NCBI GenBank assembly: GCA_026724425.1
Contig: JAIUCV010000002.1
Span: 7,135,001 to 7,199,000 of the forward strand
Reading direction: 5' to 3'
Length of the DNA: 64,000 nt
DNA from: Erythrophleum ivorense
Lineage: Eukaryota > Streptophyta > Magnoliopsida > Fabales > Fabaceae
Both the position numbers and the translations under genes were made by a program. The notes beneath the pieces were generated by a model, which was not told the origin of the DNA, ran no database searches, and saw only the letters and a list, made by a program, of their open reading frames with translations. Numbering within the stretch: the first letter of the stretch is position 1; each line of letters begins with the position of its first letter. This document shows, one piece after another, positions 36,463 to 47,178 of this stretch.

Positions 36463-39400
36463 ATGCCTAGTGTGAAAGGGCTAGTTGAATCCAATTGTCT
36501 GAGCTCTATTCCCTCCAAATATGTGTGCCTTAAAAGTCCGGATGATTCCATGTTGTCTGAATCTGACATTAGCGTTATTCCCACAATTGACTTTTCCCAG
36601 CTTACCTCCTCCAATCCCAGTGAACGCTCCAAAGCAACCCAGCAACTTGGAGATGCCTGCCGCGACTGGGGATTCTTTGTGGTATGATAATATGACTCCA
36701 TAGTTGGTTCTTTTTCTTCATGTCAAGAGTTCCATATATTGAAAAAGTTGTTAATGTTCTTACTTCTTTCTAAGTTGGAACTAATAATTGTGTTGGTGAG
36801 ATTGTAGCTAATAAACCACGGAATGTCGGAGACAATGAGGGAGGAGCTGGTCAGAGGATGCCAGAACTTTTTCGATCTGACAGAGGAGGAAAAGAAAGAA
36901 TTCGAGGGAAGGCATCTATTGGATCCCATAAGATGTGGGACCAGCTTCAATCCAAGTGTAGAAAAGTCTCTTTTCTGGAGAGATTATCTCAAACTCCAAG
37001 TTCATCCTCACTTCCATGCTCCTACTAAGCCCCCTGGTCTCAGGTACCAGGCCTTGCCACCTTCTTCTTCTTCATCTTCTTTAATCTGACAGTGGAGGAC
37101 AAACAGCTTTCATTTACCCAAATAACAAGTCAAATGACATATTAGTTTGGACATGAAATATCTCATCAGCAAGAAATTTTAGGTTCAAAACACCATACTT
37201 AAAAAAAAAAAATGCATTTCAAGAGAGGTCAATAAATTGTTTTAGTTGCAATTAATAAATTTTGACGGATTAACAACAAATTAGTTACTTTTTTAAGAAT
37301 AGAAGATCTTTCGTTTTTTGGTTAAAGACACTAGAGTAGTAGAGAAGAGTTGGCATTAAACTCACTTATATCAAGACCTTTTTATATTTATATCCATGAG
37401 AAGTGCCTCTTCTGGATCAAAATAATTTTTCTACTGCTGGACGTTTCATATTTTATTGTTTTTAATTTTTAATTTTGATATTTCTTATTTTAAAAAATAA
37501 AATACAAAATAAAAATAATCTTTAAATTTTTATCAAATATTTATTGATGGAAATTGAAAGCGTTACGTTTTGCTTTATTCAAAATAAAGAAATATCAAAA
37601 TAAAAAAATAAAAGTTTTAAAAATAAAACAATAAAAAATACGAAAATTATAAATAAAGATTTAGAGTTAAAAAAATTATTTCAAATGGCGTATTATCATT
37701 TGGTATCAATAATTTTAGTTACAATTATTGATAATTTACATTAAAATAATAATAATAAATTTTTTAGAATAATTTTTTTTAATTTTGAGTTCTTATTTAT
37801 AATTCTCCTTTAAAAAATTATGAAATCTATACTGTGTAAATCAAATTTATATTTTAAATAATCCAAATTATTCCAAAAAAACAAACCACAGAGAATCCAA
37901 ATAGCTTTTGATTAAGGTTTTTTCACAGAATAAAATATCTTTGCTGTCAACACAATTAAAAGGAATTTTGAGATTTATTATTAAAATAATATTTTTTGAA
38001 CCAAAATAGAAATATTTACTCAAAGCTCATATTTTTGGAAAAATAAGTGACACAGATTTTGACTTCCCTTTTTTTTTTTTCTGTTTTTTCAAATTTTTAA
38101 GAAAGTCAGAGGCAACCTATTACATGCTAGGCATGACATAATAACCGCATGTTTGGGATTCGGTGGAAAACAAAAAAGAAAAAGAAAAATTAGGAAAAAT
38201 TTTAATTTTATTTTGTTAATTATTATTCAATCATTAAAAGTAAGACTATTCTAGTAATTTTTTATCTACAAAATTATCTTTTTTCTTTTCATTTTTATTT
38301 TCATTTTCATACCTAACTTTTTATGTACTAAACGAGTCGTAAGTGTTTTGGTCAGTGAGAGGGGCATGGGGCAAAAGGATGAGGTGCGAAATAATATAAT
38401 ATAATATATATAATATATTATTTAATTTTTAATATAAAATAATAAAATATAACTAATAATAAAAAATATATAAATTTAATTTATTAAATATATTTTTATA
38501 AAATAATAATTTTACTTTTAATAAATATTTTATATAAAAAGTCAAGTTATTTAGAATAATAGATCAATTTAGTCTAATAAAAAATTTAATAATGTCTTTT
38601 TATATAAAAAAAATTAATAATGCCTTGTATTAAGTAAGTTGAACATTAAAATTGATTTATTATTTTAAATTAGTTAAGATTTTTTTAATATGATTTTTAA
38701 TAAGACTAAATGTTATTTTATACAAATACGTTAAATAGAATTAAATTATAATTAATTTTACAGTAAATAAATAAAGAAAAATAAATAACAGTATTAGGAG
38801 TGGATTTGATGAGCATCAATTTGGCTATTTGGGAAATATTATTAAATCATTTCAACTTATTTTAAAATAATCCAAGCACCAACACATTTCAAATATTTTC
38901 AGAATAAAAATAATATTTTATTTTTTATAAAAACTTGGAAATTAAACTTGTAATTTTTACAGTAAAAATTATTTGAATAAATAAAAATAATTAATTATAA
39001 AAAATTGTTATCATATTTTTATTTATTAAAATAATTTGTTTACTATAAAAAATTATAAATTAAATTTTTAAGTTTTTATAAAAACATCAAAATCTTATTT
39101 TTAACTAACTATAAAGTTAATTATAATTTAATTCTCTCTAACTTATTTGTATAAAATAATATGTTTAGTCTTATTAAAAATTTTATACAAAAAAAATATG
39201 ACAAGTTATTTAGAATAATGAATTGGATCTAATGCTCAATTTATTTATGCTGTTAACCAAATAATGCAATGCATTATTAAATTTATTATCAAACTAAGTT
39301 GAACTATTATTCTAAATAAGTTTAAATATTTTTTATAAAATTTTTAATAAAAATAAAATACTATTTTATAAAAATAAATTAAAAATTAAATTGTTGTTAA

Positions 39401-40408
39401 AAATATAACCTTATAAACAAAATAAATTTGTATGATTATTATTATTAGTTATATTTTATTAGTTTATATTAAAAATTAAATTATAGATATTATATTATAT
39501 TATATTATTTACCCCTCCCCCATTCCTACAATCTCCCCTCACCCTTCCCTCTTCTCTCTCCCACCTCCAAAATCATTTTTTTTAAATAAAAAAGGAAAGT
39601 TGGAATTTGTGTCATTGAATTTTTTAAAAATATAGAATTTAGATAAATCTTTTTGTCAGATGATTTTGGCTCAAAAAAATTATTTTAATAATAAAAAACG
39701 GAAAATTCGCACAACTAAAATATCTTCTCAACGGTTGCAGCGAGATTATAAAAGAATACTGCCAGAAAAGTAGGGAAGTGGTCGAGGAGTTGCTGAAGGG
39801 AATATCCATAAGCCTGGGCCTACAGGAAAACTACATATATAAGAAGATGAATGTAGAACTGGGGTCCCAAGTGTTTGTCGCAAACTATTACCCACCCTGT
39901 CCTCAGCCAGAGGTTGCAATGGGCCTGCCCCCACACACAGATCATGGGCTTCTGACCCTCCTCATACAAAACGACCTTGGTGGGCTTCAAATCCAACACA
40001 ATGGCAACTGGGTTGCCGTCAATCCCCCACCCAACTCCTTGATGATCAACACCGGGGATCATATGGAGGTACAATTTTACTTTCACTTTGAGCATTGTAA
40101 TTGTTTTGAATCTCAGATGTTGAAACATGAAAGAGTTGAGAACGTATGGGTTATTTTGTGCTCAGATATTGACCAGCGGGAAATACAAGAGCGTTGTTCA
40201 TCGAGCTGTGGTGAATCAGAAAGCAGCTAGAATGTCCATAGGTACTGCACATGGGCCTACCCTAGACACTATCGTCAATCCTGCGCCGGAGCTTATTAGC
40301 GAAGCTCATCCCCCTGTTTATCGCGCCATTACATATAGGGATTACTTGCAGCTTCAGCAAAGCAATCCACTCGACGGAAAATCTTGCTTGGATCGCATAC
40401 GCATTTGA
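36463..40408 (+). CDS. 2-oxoglutarate/Fe(II)-dependent oxygenase (DOXC class)
   Basis: Exons are 36463-36681, 36808-37043, 39741-40068 and 40166-40408, giving 341 aa. All introns are GT-AG, and exon phases join without a break. The N-terminal DIOX_N domain (about 38-140) includes IPTIDFSQL and DACRDWGFF. The C-terminal 2OG-FeII domain has the iron ligands H217 and D219 (in PPHTDHG) and H273 (in SVVHR), and the 2-oxoglutarate contacts R283 and S285 (RMSIGTAHGP). YYPPCPQPE and GDHMEILTSGKYKS are typical of plant small-molecule oxygenases. The enzyme should be soluble and cytosolic, oxidising a small substrate while converting 2-oxoglutarate to succinate and CO2. It resembles the flavanone 3-dioxygenase-like/DMR6-like/At2g36690-like group, but the substrate cannot be read from the sequence. 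Intron 2 is 2.7 kb and filled with foldback DNA, unlike introns 1 and 3 (about 0.1 kb). The catalytic residues are all present. Confidence 0.93.
37430..37700. repeat. AT-rich inverted repeat in intron 2 of the oxygenase gene
   Basis: ATTTCTTATTTT and TTTTTAATTTTGATATTTC words on the left are mirrored by GAAATATCAAAATAAAAAAA and AAAAATAAAACAATAAAAAA on the right, around a less AT-rich centre (AAAGCGTTACGTTTTGC). It looks like a small MITE; ends are approximate. Confidence 0.5.
38355..39541. mobile_element. 1.19-kb foldback element inside intron 2 of the oxygenase gene
   Basis: The outer ends pair as GTGAGAGGGGCATGGGG on the left and, as reverse complement of the right, GTGAGGGGAGATTGTAGG. Inside, AATAATATAATATAAT is followed by TTTAATTTTTAATATAAA and AATAAAATATAACTAATAAT on both arms. 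A second set of arms (about 38,640-38,765 against 39,112-39,240) continues the palindrome, and a third lies close to the centre. Nearly the whole element can fold on itself. It carries no coding frame. It sits in sense-transcribed intron sequence between intact exons 2 and 3, so it must be spliced out. Confidence 0.7.
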
Positions 40409-41377
40409 ATGCATATTGCAATTCTCCCTTAGCATTTATCCTTGTGTTTCATATTTTAGTTCTCAAGTCATTATCGCAACGCATACTATTTAGAACTCTC
40501 GTGTGAGCTCAAATAGGCTCTCCTGTATTATGACTACAGGAAAATAAATGGTCATGGAGGCCCACTTCGTGGTTTCGGGGAAAGCACTATTTAGGTAATA
40601 TTATCACCTTTATTTTAACCGTTGTTTGTTGGCAATCTTGTCCTATGCTGGCAAGGCAGTTCCATATGATGCTTCCTCCGTTTTTTTAGACTCAATTTCT
40701 TTTATTCCTAACGTGTCTGCTCAACTGGTCCCATTTGTCACACTTCTGCAATGTGCAGACGACTGAAATGACCAAGAAAAAAAGCTCACATAATATAGCA
40801 GGTAGCAAGCTTTAGAATTTGATTCCGTAGCAACAAAAAGTAACCTCACCAATTTGAATAAATAATATAGACACCTCACACTTTATTTCAATTCTGACTA
40901 CATGAAAAAATTTGGTACAAGCGAAGAGAAAGAAAATTAGAAACAAATAATCCGAGGAAGGTGACACTTTTATGAAATGGTCAACTAAATCGATAATGCT
41001 TTCACACAAAATAGACTTAAAGAAAAAAAAAACGGTTGCTTCTCCGCGTTAACAAGAGACGTAATGGTACACGCAGGGAAGCTAACAAATTGACAAAGGA
41101 AAAAAAAAACCCCCAACCTTGTCAATTGCAATTTTAATTCTTGAATCTTGATGGGATATTCCTTTTCTATTATCAGTCATTAAAATCTGTTATCTATTTA
41201 GTCCTTATAGAGAGATTGAGATGAGCTCAGGCAAATTGAGCTCATTTTATACTCCTCAGATATTTGGGTCTTTGACTCTGTTTTGCATAAAAAAAGAACA
41301 GGGTGTACGAACTCAACCTGATGCCCTTAATATTCTCTTGACACTCATCCTCCTCTCTCCATTGCATTCTTTATTCG
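40409..41377. other. spacer between the oxygenase and ANTH genes
   Basis: It holds the 3' UTR of the oxygenase and the promoter of the ANTH gene. A TTTATACTCC word near 41,246 is a weak TATA candidate for the latter. No further gene is seen. Confidence 0.5.
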
Positions 41378-42427
41378 ATGGCCCAGAAAAAGAGAGTGAG
41401 AGATCTCATTTACATTCTCAAAGACAAAGCCTCCATAGTTGCAGCAACTCTATCGCTCAAACGCCACGTGTCCTCTGTTCGCCCCCACGTCCTCCGTGCC
41501 ACCACTCACAGCATCTCATCTCCTCCGTCCGAGGCCCGAATCGCTGCCGTCCTCTCCGTCGGTCAAGGCTCACATCTTCTGCCACGTGTCTGCATAGATG
41601 CTCTCATGGACCGACTTCACCAGACGCGAAATGCCACGGTTGCTCTGAAATGCCTTTTCACATTACACAACGTCATAATCAGGGGACCCTTTACTCTGAG
41701 GGACCAACTCTCCCATTACCCTTCCTTTGGTGGCCACAATTTCCTTCATTTATCAAACTTTCGTGACGATTCGGGCGTCGAATCATTGGAATTGACGTCG
41801 TGGGTTCGATGGTATGCGGGGGTTTTAGAGGAGTGTTTAACAGTATCGAGGGTTTTGGGTTATTATCTGACAAGCGGCGATAACAAGAATCAGAAGAATA
41901 GTGTGCAAGAAAGAAAGCATCTGGGGAAGTCAAACTCGGATTTGTTGTATAAAATTGAAGGTCTTGTGGGATTCGTAGAGCAAATAACTAGAGTGCCTGA
42001 GTCGTTATACCTTCAAAGGAATGAGTTGGTGTATGAAGTGGTGCGATTGGTGGGTGAAGATTACAGACGTGTGCAATCCGAAATATTCTTGCGGGTAGAA
42101 GAACTTGGAAAAAGAATGGAAATTTTGGATGTGGTAGAGCTGAGCGAGTTGGTGGGTTGTTTGAAAAGAATAGAGGAGAGCAAAGAAAGGTTGATACTCT
42201 TGTTTGTGAACAGAAAAAGAAATGATGGGTTCTGGGATTTAATTAACCAGACGAGGAGAAAGATGGAGATGAAAAAGGAGGAGATAGAGGGGAAGCGGCT
42301 GGTCGTGAGGAGGGCGAGGAGACCCGAGTCCACCGGGTGGACAAACCCGTTTCTTGAAGCGGGGCAATTGATGGCGGTCCCACCGGGTGGAGGATGGGTG
42401 GGTATGAACGAAACCGGTTTTCTTTAA
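41378..42427 (+). CDS. ANTH-domain clathrin assembly protein (At4g40080-like)
   Basis: An intronless gene of 349 aa starting at ATG 41,378 (MAQKKRVRDLIYILKDKAS). The N-terminal ANTH/ENTH-like helical region covers about 6-290, with ALKCLFTLHNVIIRG (89-103) and LTSWVRWYAGVLEE (139-152) as recognisable helices. By family knowledge such proteins bind phosphoinositides and clathrin/AP-2 during endocytosis at the plasma membrane or trans-Golgi. The classical lipid-binding signature of the family (KAT...PK.KH) appears here as RATTHSISSPPSEAR, with fewer basic residues, so lipid binding may be weaker or organised differently. An NPF motif (323-325, WTNPFLEAG), which can bind EH-domain proteins, lies near the C-terminus. 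The length fits the small single-exon plant class rather than the 550-650-residue class with long clathrin-binding tails. Confidence 0.9.
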   Translation: MAQKKRVRDLIYILKDKASIVAATLSLKRHVSSVRPHVLRATTHSISSPPSEARIAAVLSVGQGSHLLPRVCIDALMDRLHQTRNATVALKCLFTLHNVIIRGPFTLRDQLSHYPSFGGHNFLHLSNFRDDSGVESLELTSWVRWYAGVLEECLTVSRVLGYYLTSGDNKNQKNSVQERKHLGKSNSDLLYKIEGLVGFVEQITRVPESLYLQRNELVYEVVRLVGEDYRRVQSEIFLRVEELGKRMEILDVVELSELVGCLKRIEESKERLILLFVNRKRNDGFWDLINQTRRKMEMKKEEIEGKRLVVRRARRPESTGWTNPFLEAGQLMAVPPGGGWVGMNETGFL

Positions 42428-43681
42428 CTGTTCCAACGGTAGTATGACAGTTAACAAGTATGTTCCTTCGTTCTTTCTTTTGGGTTACCATTTCCACATC
42501 TTTTTGGGCCCAAAATGGTGTGCTATGCCGGCCTGCTGCTGTCGTTTTGTAAGATTTTTAAGAGAAAACATGTACATCTGTATATTCAATTTTTCAGACG
42601 AGAAAACCATTGTCTTGAGTTTTGACCTTCTATTCTATGTTTGATTGTTTCTTTATGGATGTATAGAAACTGTAAAGCTTTTCCAGACGGCTCCATATGC
42701 CACGATGGAACCAAATTTTTGGAATCATGACTGTCAATTCTGGTCCCAGTCCTAGCTGATGGCGGATGGGTACCATCCATTTATGTTAGTCATAAAAAAT
42801 ATATCTTCACGAAAAAATTGTTGCATATTGCATTTGTGTAGTGTTCGAAGTGTGATTTTTTTTTTTTTTGCGAAGAGAGAAAACAAAGTCTTTAAACAAG
42901 GTTTTCCTACATCTTAGAATGTGTTTGTTTTCTGGTATATCACAGTCGGTTGAATAGAATTAGTACCGATTTTATTTTCTTGGAATGTTTCAACTCTGGG
43001 TTGAGGAGGCATGTTCTTCTTCTAAGTTTCGTAGTTAGTTGTTTGTTTAACCGAAAAATGGTTGGCCTTCTTTCTAACGGGCTAGGCTATAGGCTTCGGC
43101 CTATAGAAGGAGGCCCTGGAGATCGGCTAGTGACTTATGGCTATTTTTTGGAATTATTAAATAGTAGAGTAAATCAATACTGAAGCCTTTTTTATAAGCA
43201 CTTCTCAAGTCTCTAACCAAGAATAATATAACTTACAATTTACTCGCATCAAGCCAGCAAAAGAAAAATAAAACCCCTAGTTTGGAAAGACACCACCTTT
43301 GGCTACAAAACAAATTAAAGAGCCGCGATAAAGGCAGTACAAGATGAATCTTGAATGACAAGGGAAAGATTATCTTAAAAAAATGTTATTAACGTACGGA
43401 TGAAGTTGTACAGAAAGAATAATGACAGGAGAAACCAATTTGTGGTATATCACTATCTTCTCTTCTTGTATACTTTGTTTCCCTCCTCTATATATTAACT
43501 GCAAAATTAAGAGTGCAATCAACTATATGAAATACAGCAATAATGTATTCTAAAGCCGAATGAAAGCTGTGGTATTGGACGGGGATTCAAAAGCTGAGAT
43601 CCAGTTCTGGGCGTGCGTTAGACTGGTGCGCCAAGTGGGGAGAATCCATTGGCCTTTATATTTGTCGTTAGTGGAAGTCCT
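42428..43681. other. convergent intergenic spacer between the ANTH and MATE genes
   Basis: The two genes point toward each other, so this should contain both 3' UTRs. No gene is supported. A perfect 8-bp hairpin with a TTCG loop (43,087-43,106) is listed separately. Confidence 0.5.
43087..43106. repeat. perfect hairpin with TTCG tetraloop
   Basis: CTATAGGC, loop TTCG, then GCCTATAG. UUCG is an unusually stable RNA loop. It lies about 660 bp past the ANTH stop and about 580 bp past the MATE stop, so it may be outside either transcript. Confidence 0.7.
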
Positions 43682-46600
43682 CTATTGGAGATCATTGGGG
43701 TTAGGAGTGGACCACTTGTGAACTCGGGAGCAGGCTATCTCGGCCTGCAATTGCAAAATGCCATTAACACAAAGAAAAGATTGTCAATCAAACGAGGAAT
43801 GGTCATATTTTTGAACAACTAATTAATGGTGAGCTAATAAGATTGAGTTTTAATTAATGAATTGTTGAAGTATGTACCTCCTTGTCCCAATCACATCTTG
43901 CTACTACAATGAGCAGTATGAGCGTTTGAATTCCCGTACCACCGAAGATCAATCCCCCCCAAATGCCCTGCCACGTAATCACCCCCCATTAGAGGAAAAA
44001 CCTTACAAAATCTCAATTACGGTTTAGCAGTTGTAGTAGATATATACCTTAACACCAAGCTTGAAAACCCATCCAATGAGAAATCCAAGTGGGAGCCCAA
44101 TAATGTAGTAGCAACCTAAATTAATATATGCTACTGATGCTTGCCATCCCGAACCAACAGCAACTCCTGCATTTACGATGTAATTATGATCAGCACAGTT
44201 ATATATTTATCATCTATATATTGTTATATATGTTAGATTTATTGGTGGAGTGTTTATTTTGACCTGACAAAACTGGTTGAACACTGTTGAGGAGTATGGT
44301 GATGGCTAAGAGGAAAGCCATGCCATTAACGGCTTCAAGCACTTCTGAACTGGATGTGAATATGTATGCAAACTGGTCGTGTAATCCCATTATTATTGCG
44401 CAAAAGAATAGCCCGATCACCGTTGATTGTGCCACTGATACTATGGTTGCAAATTTTGCTGCTTTCCCATTCCCAGCTCCTAGCTCATTCGCCACCCTTA
44501 CCCTGTTGTGTGGACATCCAATCATTCATTTACTCCACTCCATATATATAAACTAACTAGCTTCATTACAATTACATTCTGTCAATGGTGTTTAATTTAA
44601 ACTAAAATACTGTGTGTGTATATCTACTCAGCCTTTGAATAGTGAAAGGGAACTGTAATCGATATTAAGACTTGAGGTGGTATATACGCATCTTTTGTGT
44701 GTCTATTTTCTTCTAGCAAAAAGCGGTAAAGGAGGTGAGTCTTTGTTTTCACATGGCTTCTCTGATATCTTTGTTCAACTTTTCTTTTTTGGCTAATTTC
44801 TTTTATATTATTTATGTGTTTTGCATTGACTTTTTGACTTATAGATGTTGCAAAAAGAGTTATCTCTTGAATTAATTTATTTTAAAATTTATATCACATC
44901 TTGCTGCAAGAATATTTGTGATACCCCCCCTTTCCCCACCCTACATTAATTATTCAATTGTTTAACCCTATATCATGCAGACATTTAATTACAACACAGA
45001 CTAAGCTAAAACTTGAGATCCGAGTCTTTGGCTTATCATCTGGGACAAAATAAATGATCAATGAAAAACTATATAAAGAGCTCTTTTACTCTTACTAAGT
45101 ACGGCTCTCATTGTTGTTCTGATGATTAGTATAGCGTGCATGTGAAGAAGGCGAACAAGTTATAAGCATTTAAGATAAAATTTTAAAAAGCAAAAACAAA
45201 ATTATGAATTTATCCTAGCTTTCTTCACCAAGTGTTGAGCATTGCATTTTAGCAATGAAATTTTTTTAAATACACATAGTGTATGGTGCGTTTAAAAAAA
45301 TCAACGACCAAAAAATAAATTTATACAAGAGGAATTTATGTATATTTTAAATAGGATTTACGTATAAAATAAATTTTAACTATTAAGTATATAAATAATG
45401 TAATGCACTAAATGTATATAAAAATTATTTTTTAGCAATAAAAAATATAAAATTAATTTTTAAAATGACAAATTATCCCGTATTGTCAAAATATTTGATG
45501 AAAAGAATAAATTAAAAAAAATCATAAATATATATCCACGTAACAAAAAATATATATAAATAAAAATTATTAATTTTAAGCCTTTTGTTTTTGATATAAT
45601 AATGATATTAACTAGTTTATGTCTTGATTGGATATGAGTTTACAGCTATGCCTGCAAACTCTAGACCGCATGATTCAGAGTGTTTTAATTTTAGGTCCAT
45701 CTTTGTCACATAATTCAACTTGACAGCTGGCATACGGAAGAAATATGTAAATGAGCAACAAACGAAAAAAATTAACAGCGAAGAGGAGGGATTAAATTTA
45801 AAACAGTACCCGGTACCCGCGAAGAAAGCCAGAGGAATCATCATTTCCCATCCGTTTATAGTCATACTGCAGAATCAAAATTCCCTAATTATGATCTTTA
45901 TCATTTGCAGTCACGAAACACATGCATGTTGGCCAAAAACTTGGAACTCACCATATTGACAGCGCATCTACCGCAATTGTGGCATTCTTTAAATGCCCCG
46001 TCATCAGTACCAGTATCCTATAGTACCAGTTCTCTAAACTGCACCCATCACCCATTCAATTGAGCATATTTATTACAAAGTTTGAATTAATTAAGAGTGT
46101 AAACAGAGAGAGAGAGACAGAGAGTGAGAGAGAGGTAGCATACCATAGCATGACCCCAGAAGCAGCCGAGAGTTTGAGAAATTCCCAGAGCCCTGAAAAG
46201 GCTTCCGTGGAGAAACCAGTCCAAGTCAAAGGGCATCCACCGCAAACCACATAGGCATACATCCCAAACACCAATACCCACCACGAGATGTCCAGAGCAA
46301 TAGCCGCACCCACCACTCCAAAATCCCAGACATATATGAAGAGCCAGCTGGTTAGGACATTGATCACTAGACCCAGCAAGGAAACCCAAGCAATGGCATA
46401 CGTCTTGAGTTGGCACTGCAGGAATCTTTGAAGAGGGAACTGAAAGGCAAAACTGAAGTGCAGGGGTATAAGCCACAGTGCCACCACCCCCGACACCTCC
46501 GCCACATCATCTGGCTGTCCTAACAGTTTCAGAATGGGAGTCGCCAACACGTACAACGGCAACAGCAAGAAACAACACAGAAACAGAACTATCCAAGACC

Positions 46601-47093
46601 TCTGCATGTATATACCCAACATGTGGTATCTCTTTGCTCCAAACGCCTGCCCGCACAGTGTCTCCAATGCGCTTGCCATCCCCAACTAAATCAACATTAG
46701 ACAAAAGTAAAATATATATTTAACAAATTTAATTGATAGTGGGAAATTAAGTAAGAAAGTCGTCTCAATTAAGCATACGAGGAGGCCGAAGTTGAAGCCG
46801 ACGATGACGGTGTTGGCAATAGAAATAGCAGCAAGCTGAACATCTCCGAGATGACCGGCGAAGGATTGGGTGACAACGTTCATGGTGAATGACGCCACAC
46901 GGCCGAAGATAGAGGGACCCACGATGAGCCATAGCTTCTTGGATTCGATACACACCTTCCTTCGAAGTTTATCTTCTCCATTATCAGTTTGATGCTGTTG
47001 ATGGGCGGGCACATCCTTCGGCAAGGATTCTGGTAACATAGGCTGCCTAAGGTTGCCATTTTCTACTTCATGGTCTCTGTCGACGCTCTTCAT
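43682..47093 (-). CDS. MATE efflux transporter, DETOXIFICATION 27-like
   Basis: Eight minus-strand exons: 47093-46779, 46685-46144, 46038-45952, 45866-45810, 44502-44264, 44166-44048, 43967-43878 and 43744-43682. They join in frame to give 503 aa, ending NPNDLQ. Every junction is GT-AG. After a hydrophilic N-terminus (about 1-50), twelve membrane helices of the MatE fold are expected. Family hallmarks are present: GLLLGMASALETLCGQAFGA, CQLKTYAIAW, the exon 2/3 junction giving VMLCLENWYYRILVLMTG, NGWEMMIPLAFFAGTGVRVA, NELGAGNGKAAKFAT and VAVGSGWQASVAYINLGCYY. The order and wording match the DTX27 branch best. These proteins export organic compounds against H+ or Na+ gradients at the plasma membrane or vacuole; the substrate here is unknown. 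Intron 4 (44,503-45,809) is the longest, at 1.3 kb. A piece containing exons 5-6 has been copied to 59.9-60.75 kb. Confidence 0.94.
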
Positions 47094-47163
47094 CGGAATC
47101 TAAGACGCGCTTATCCGTCCTACCCTCCTGGGCTAAACTAGAATGTGTTGTACAACTCTCTTG

Positions 47164-47178
47164 TTAATATAAACGTGG
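47164..47178 (-). promoter_or_regulatory. TATA-like element with adjacent ACGT core, MATE gene
   Basis: On the minus strand the site reads GCCACGTTTATATTAA: a CCACGT (G-box/ABRE-type core) followed directly by TTTATATTAA. It lies about 70 bp upstream of the MATE ATG. Confidence 0.4.
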
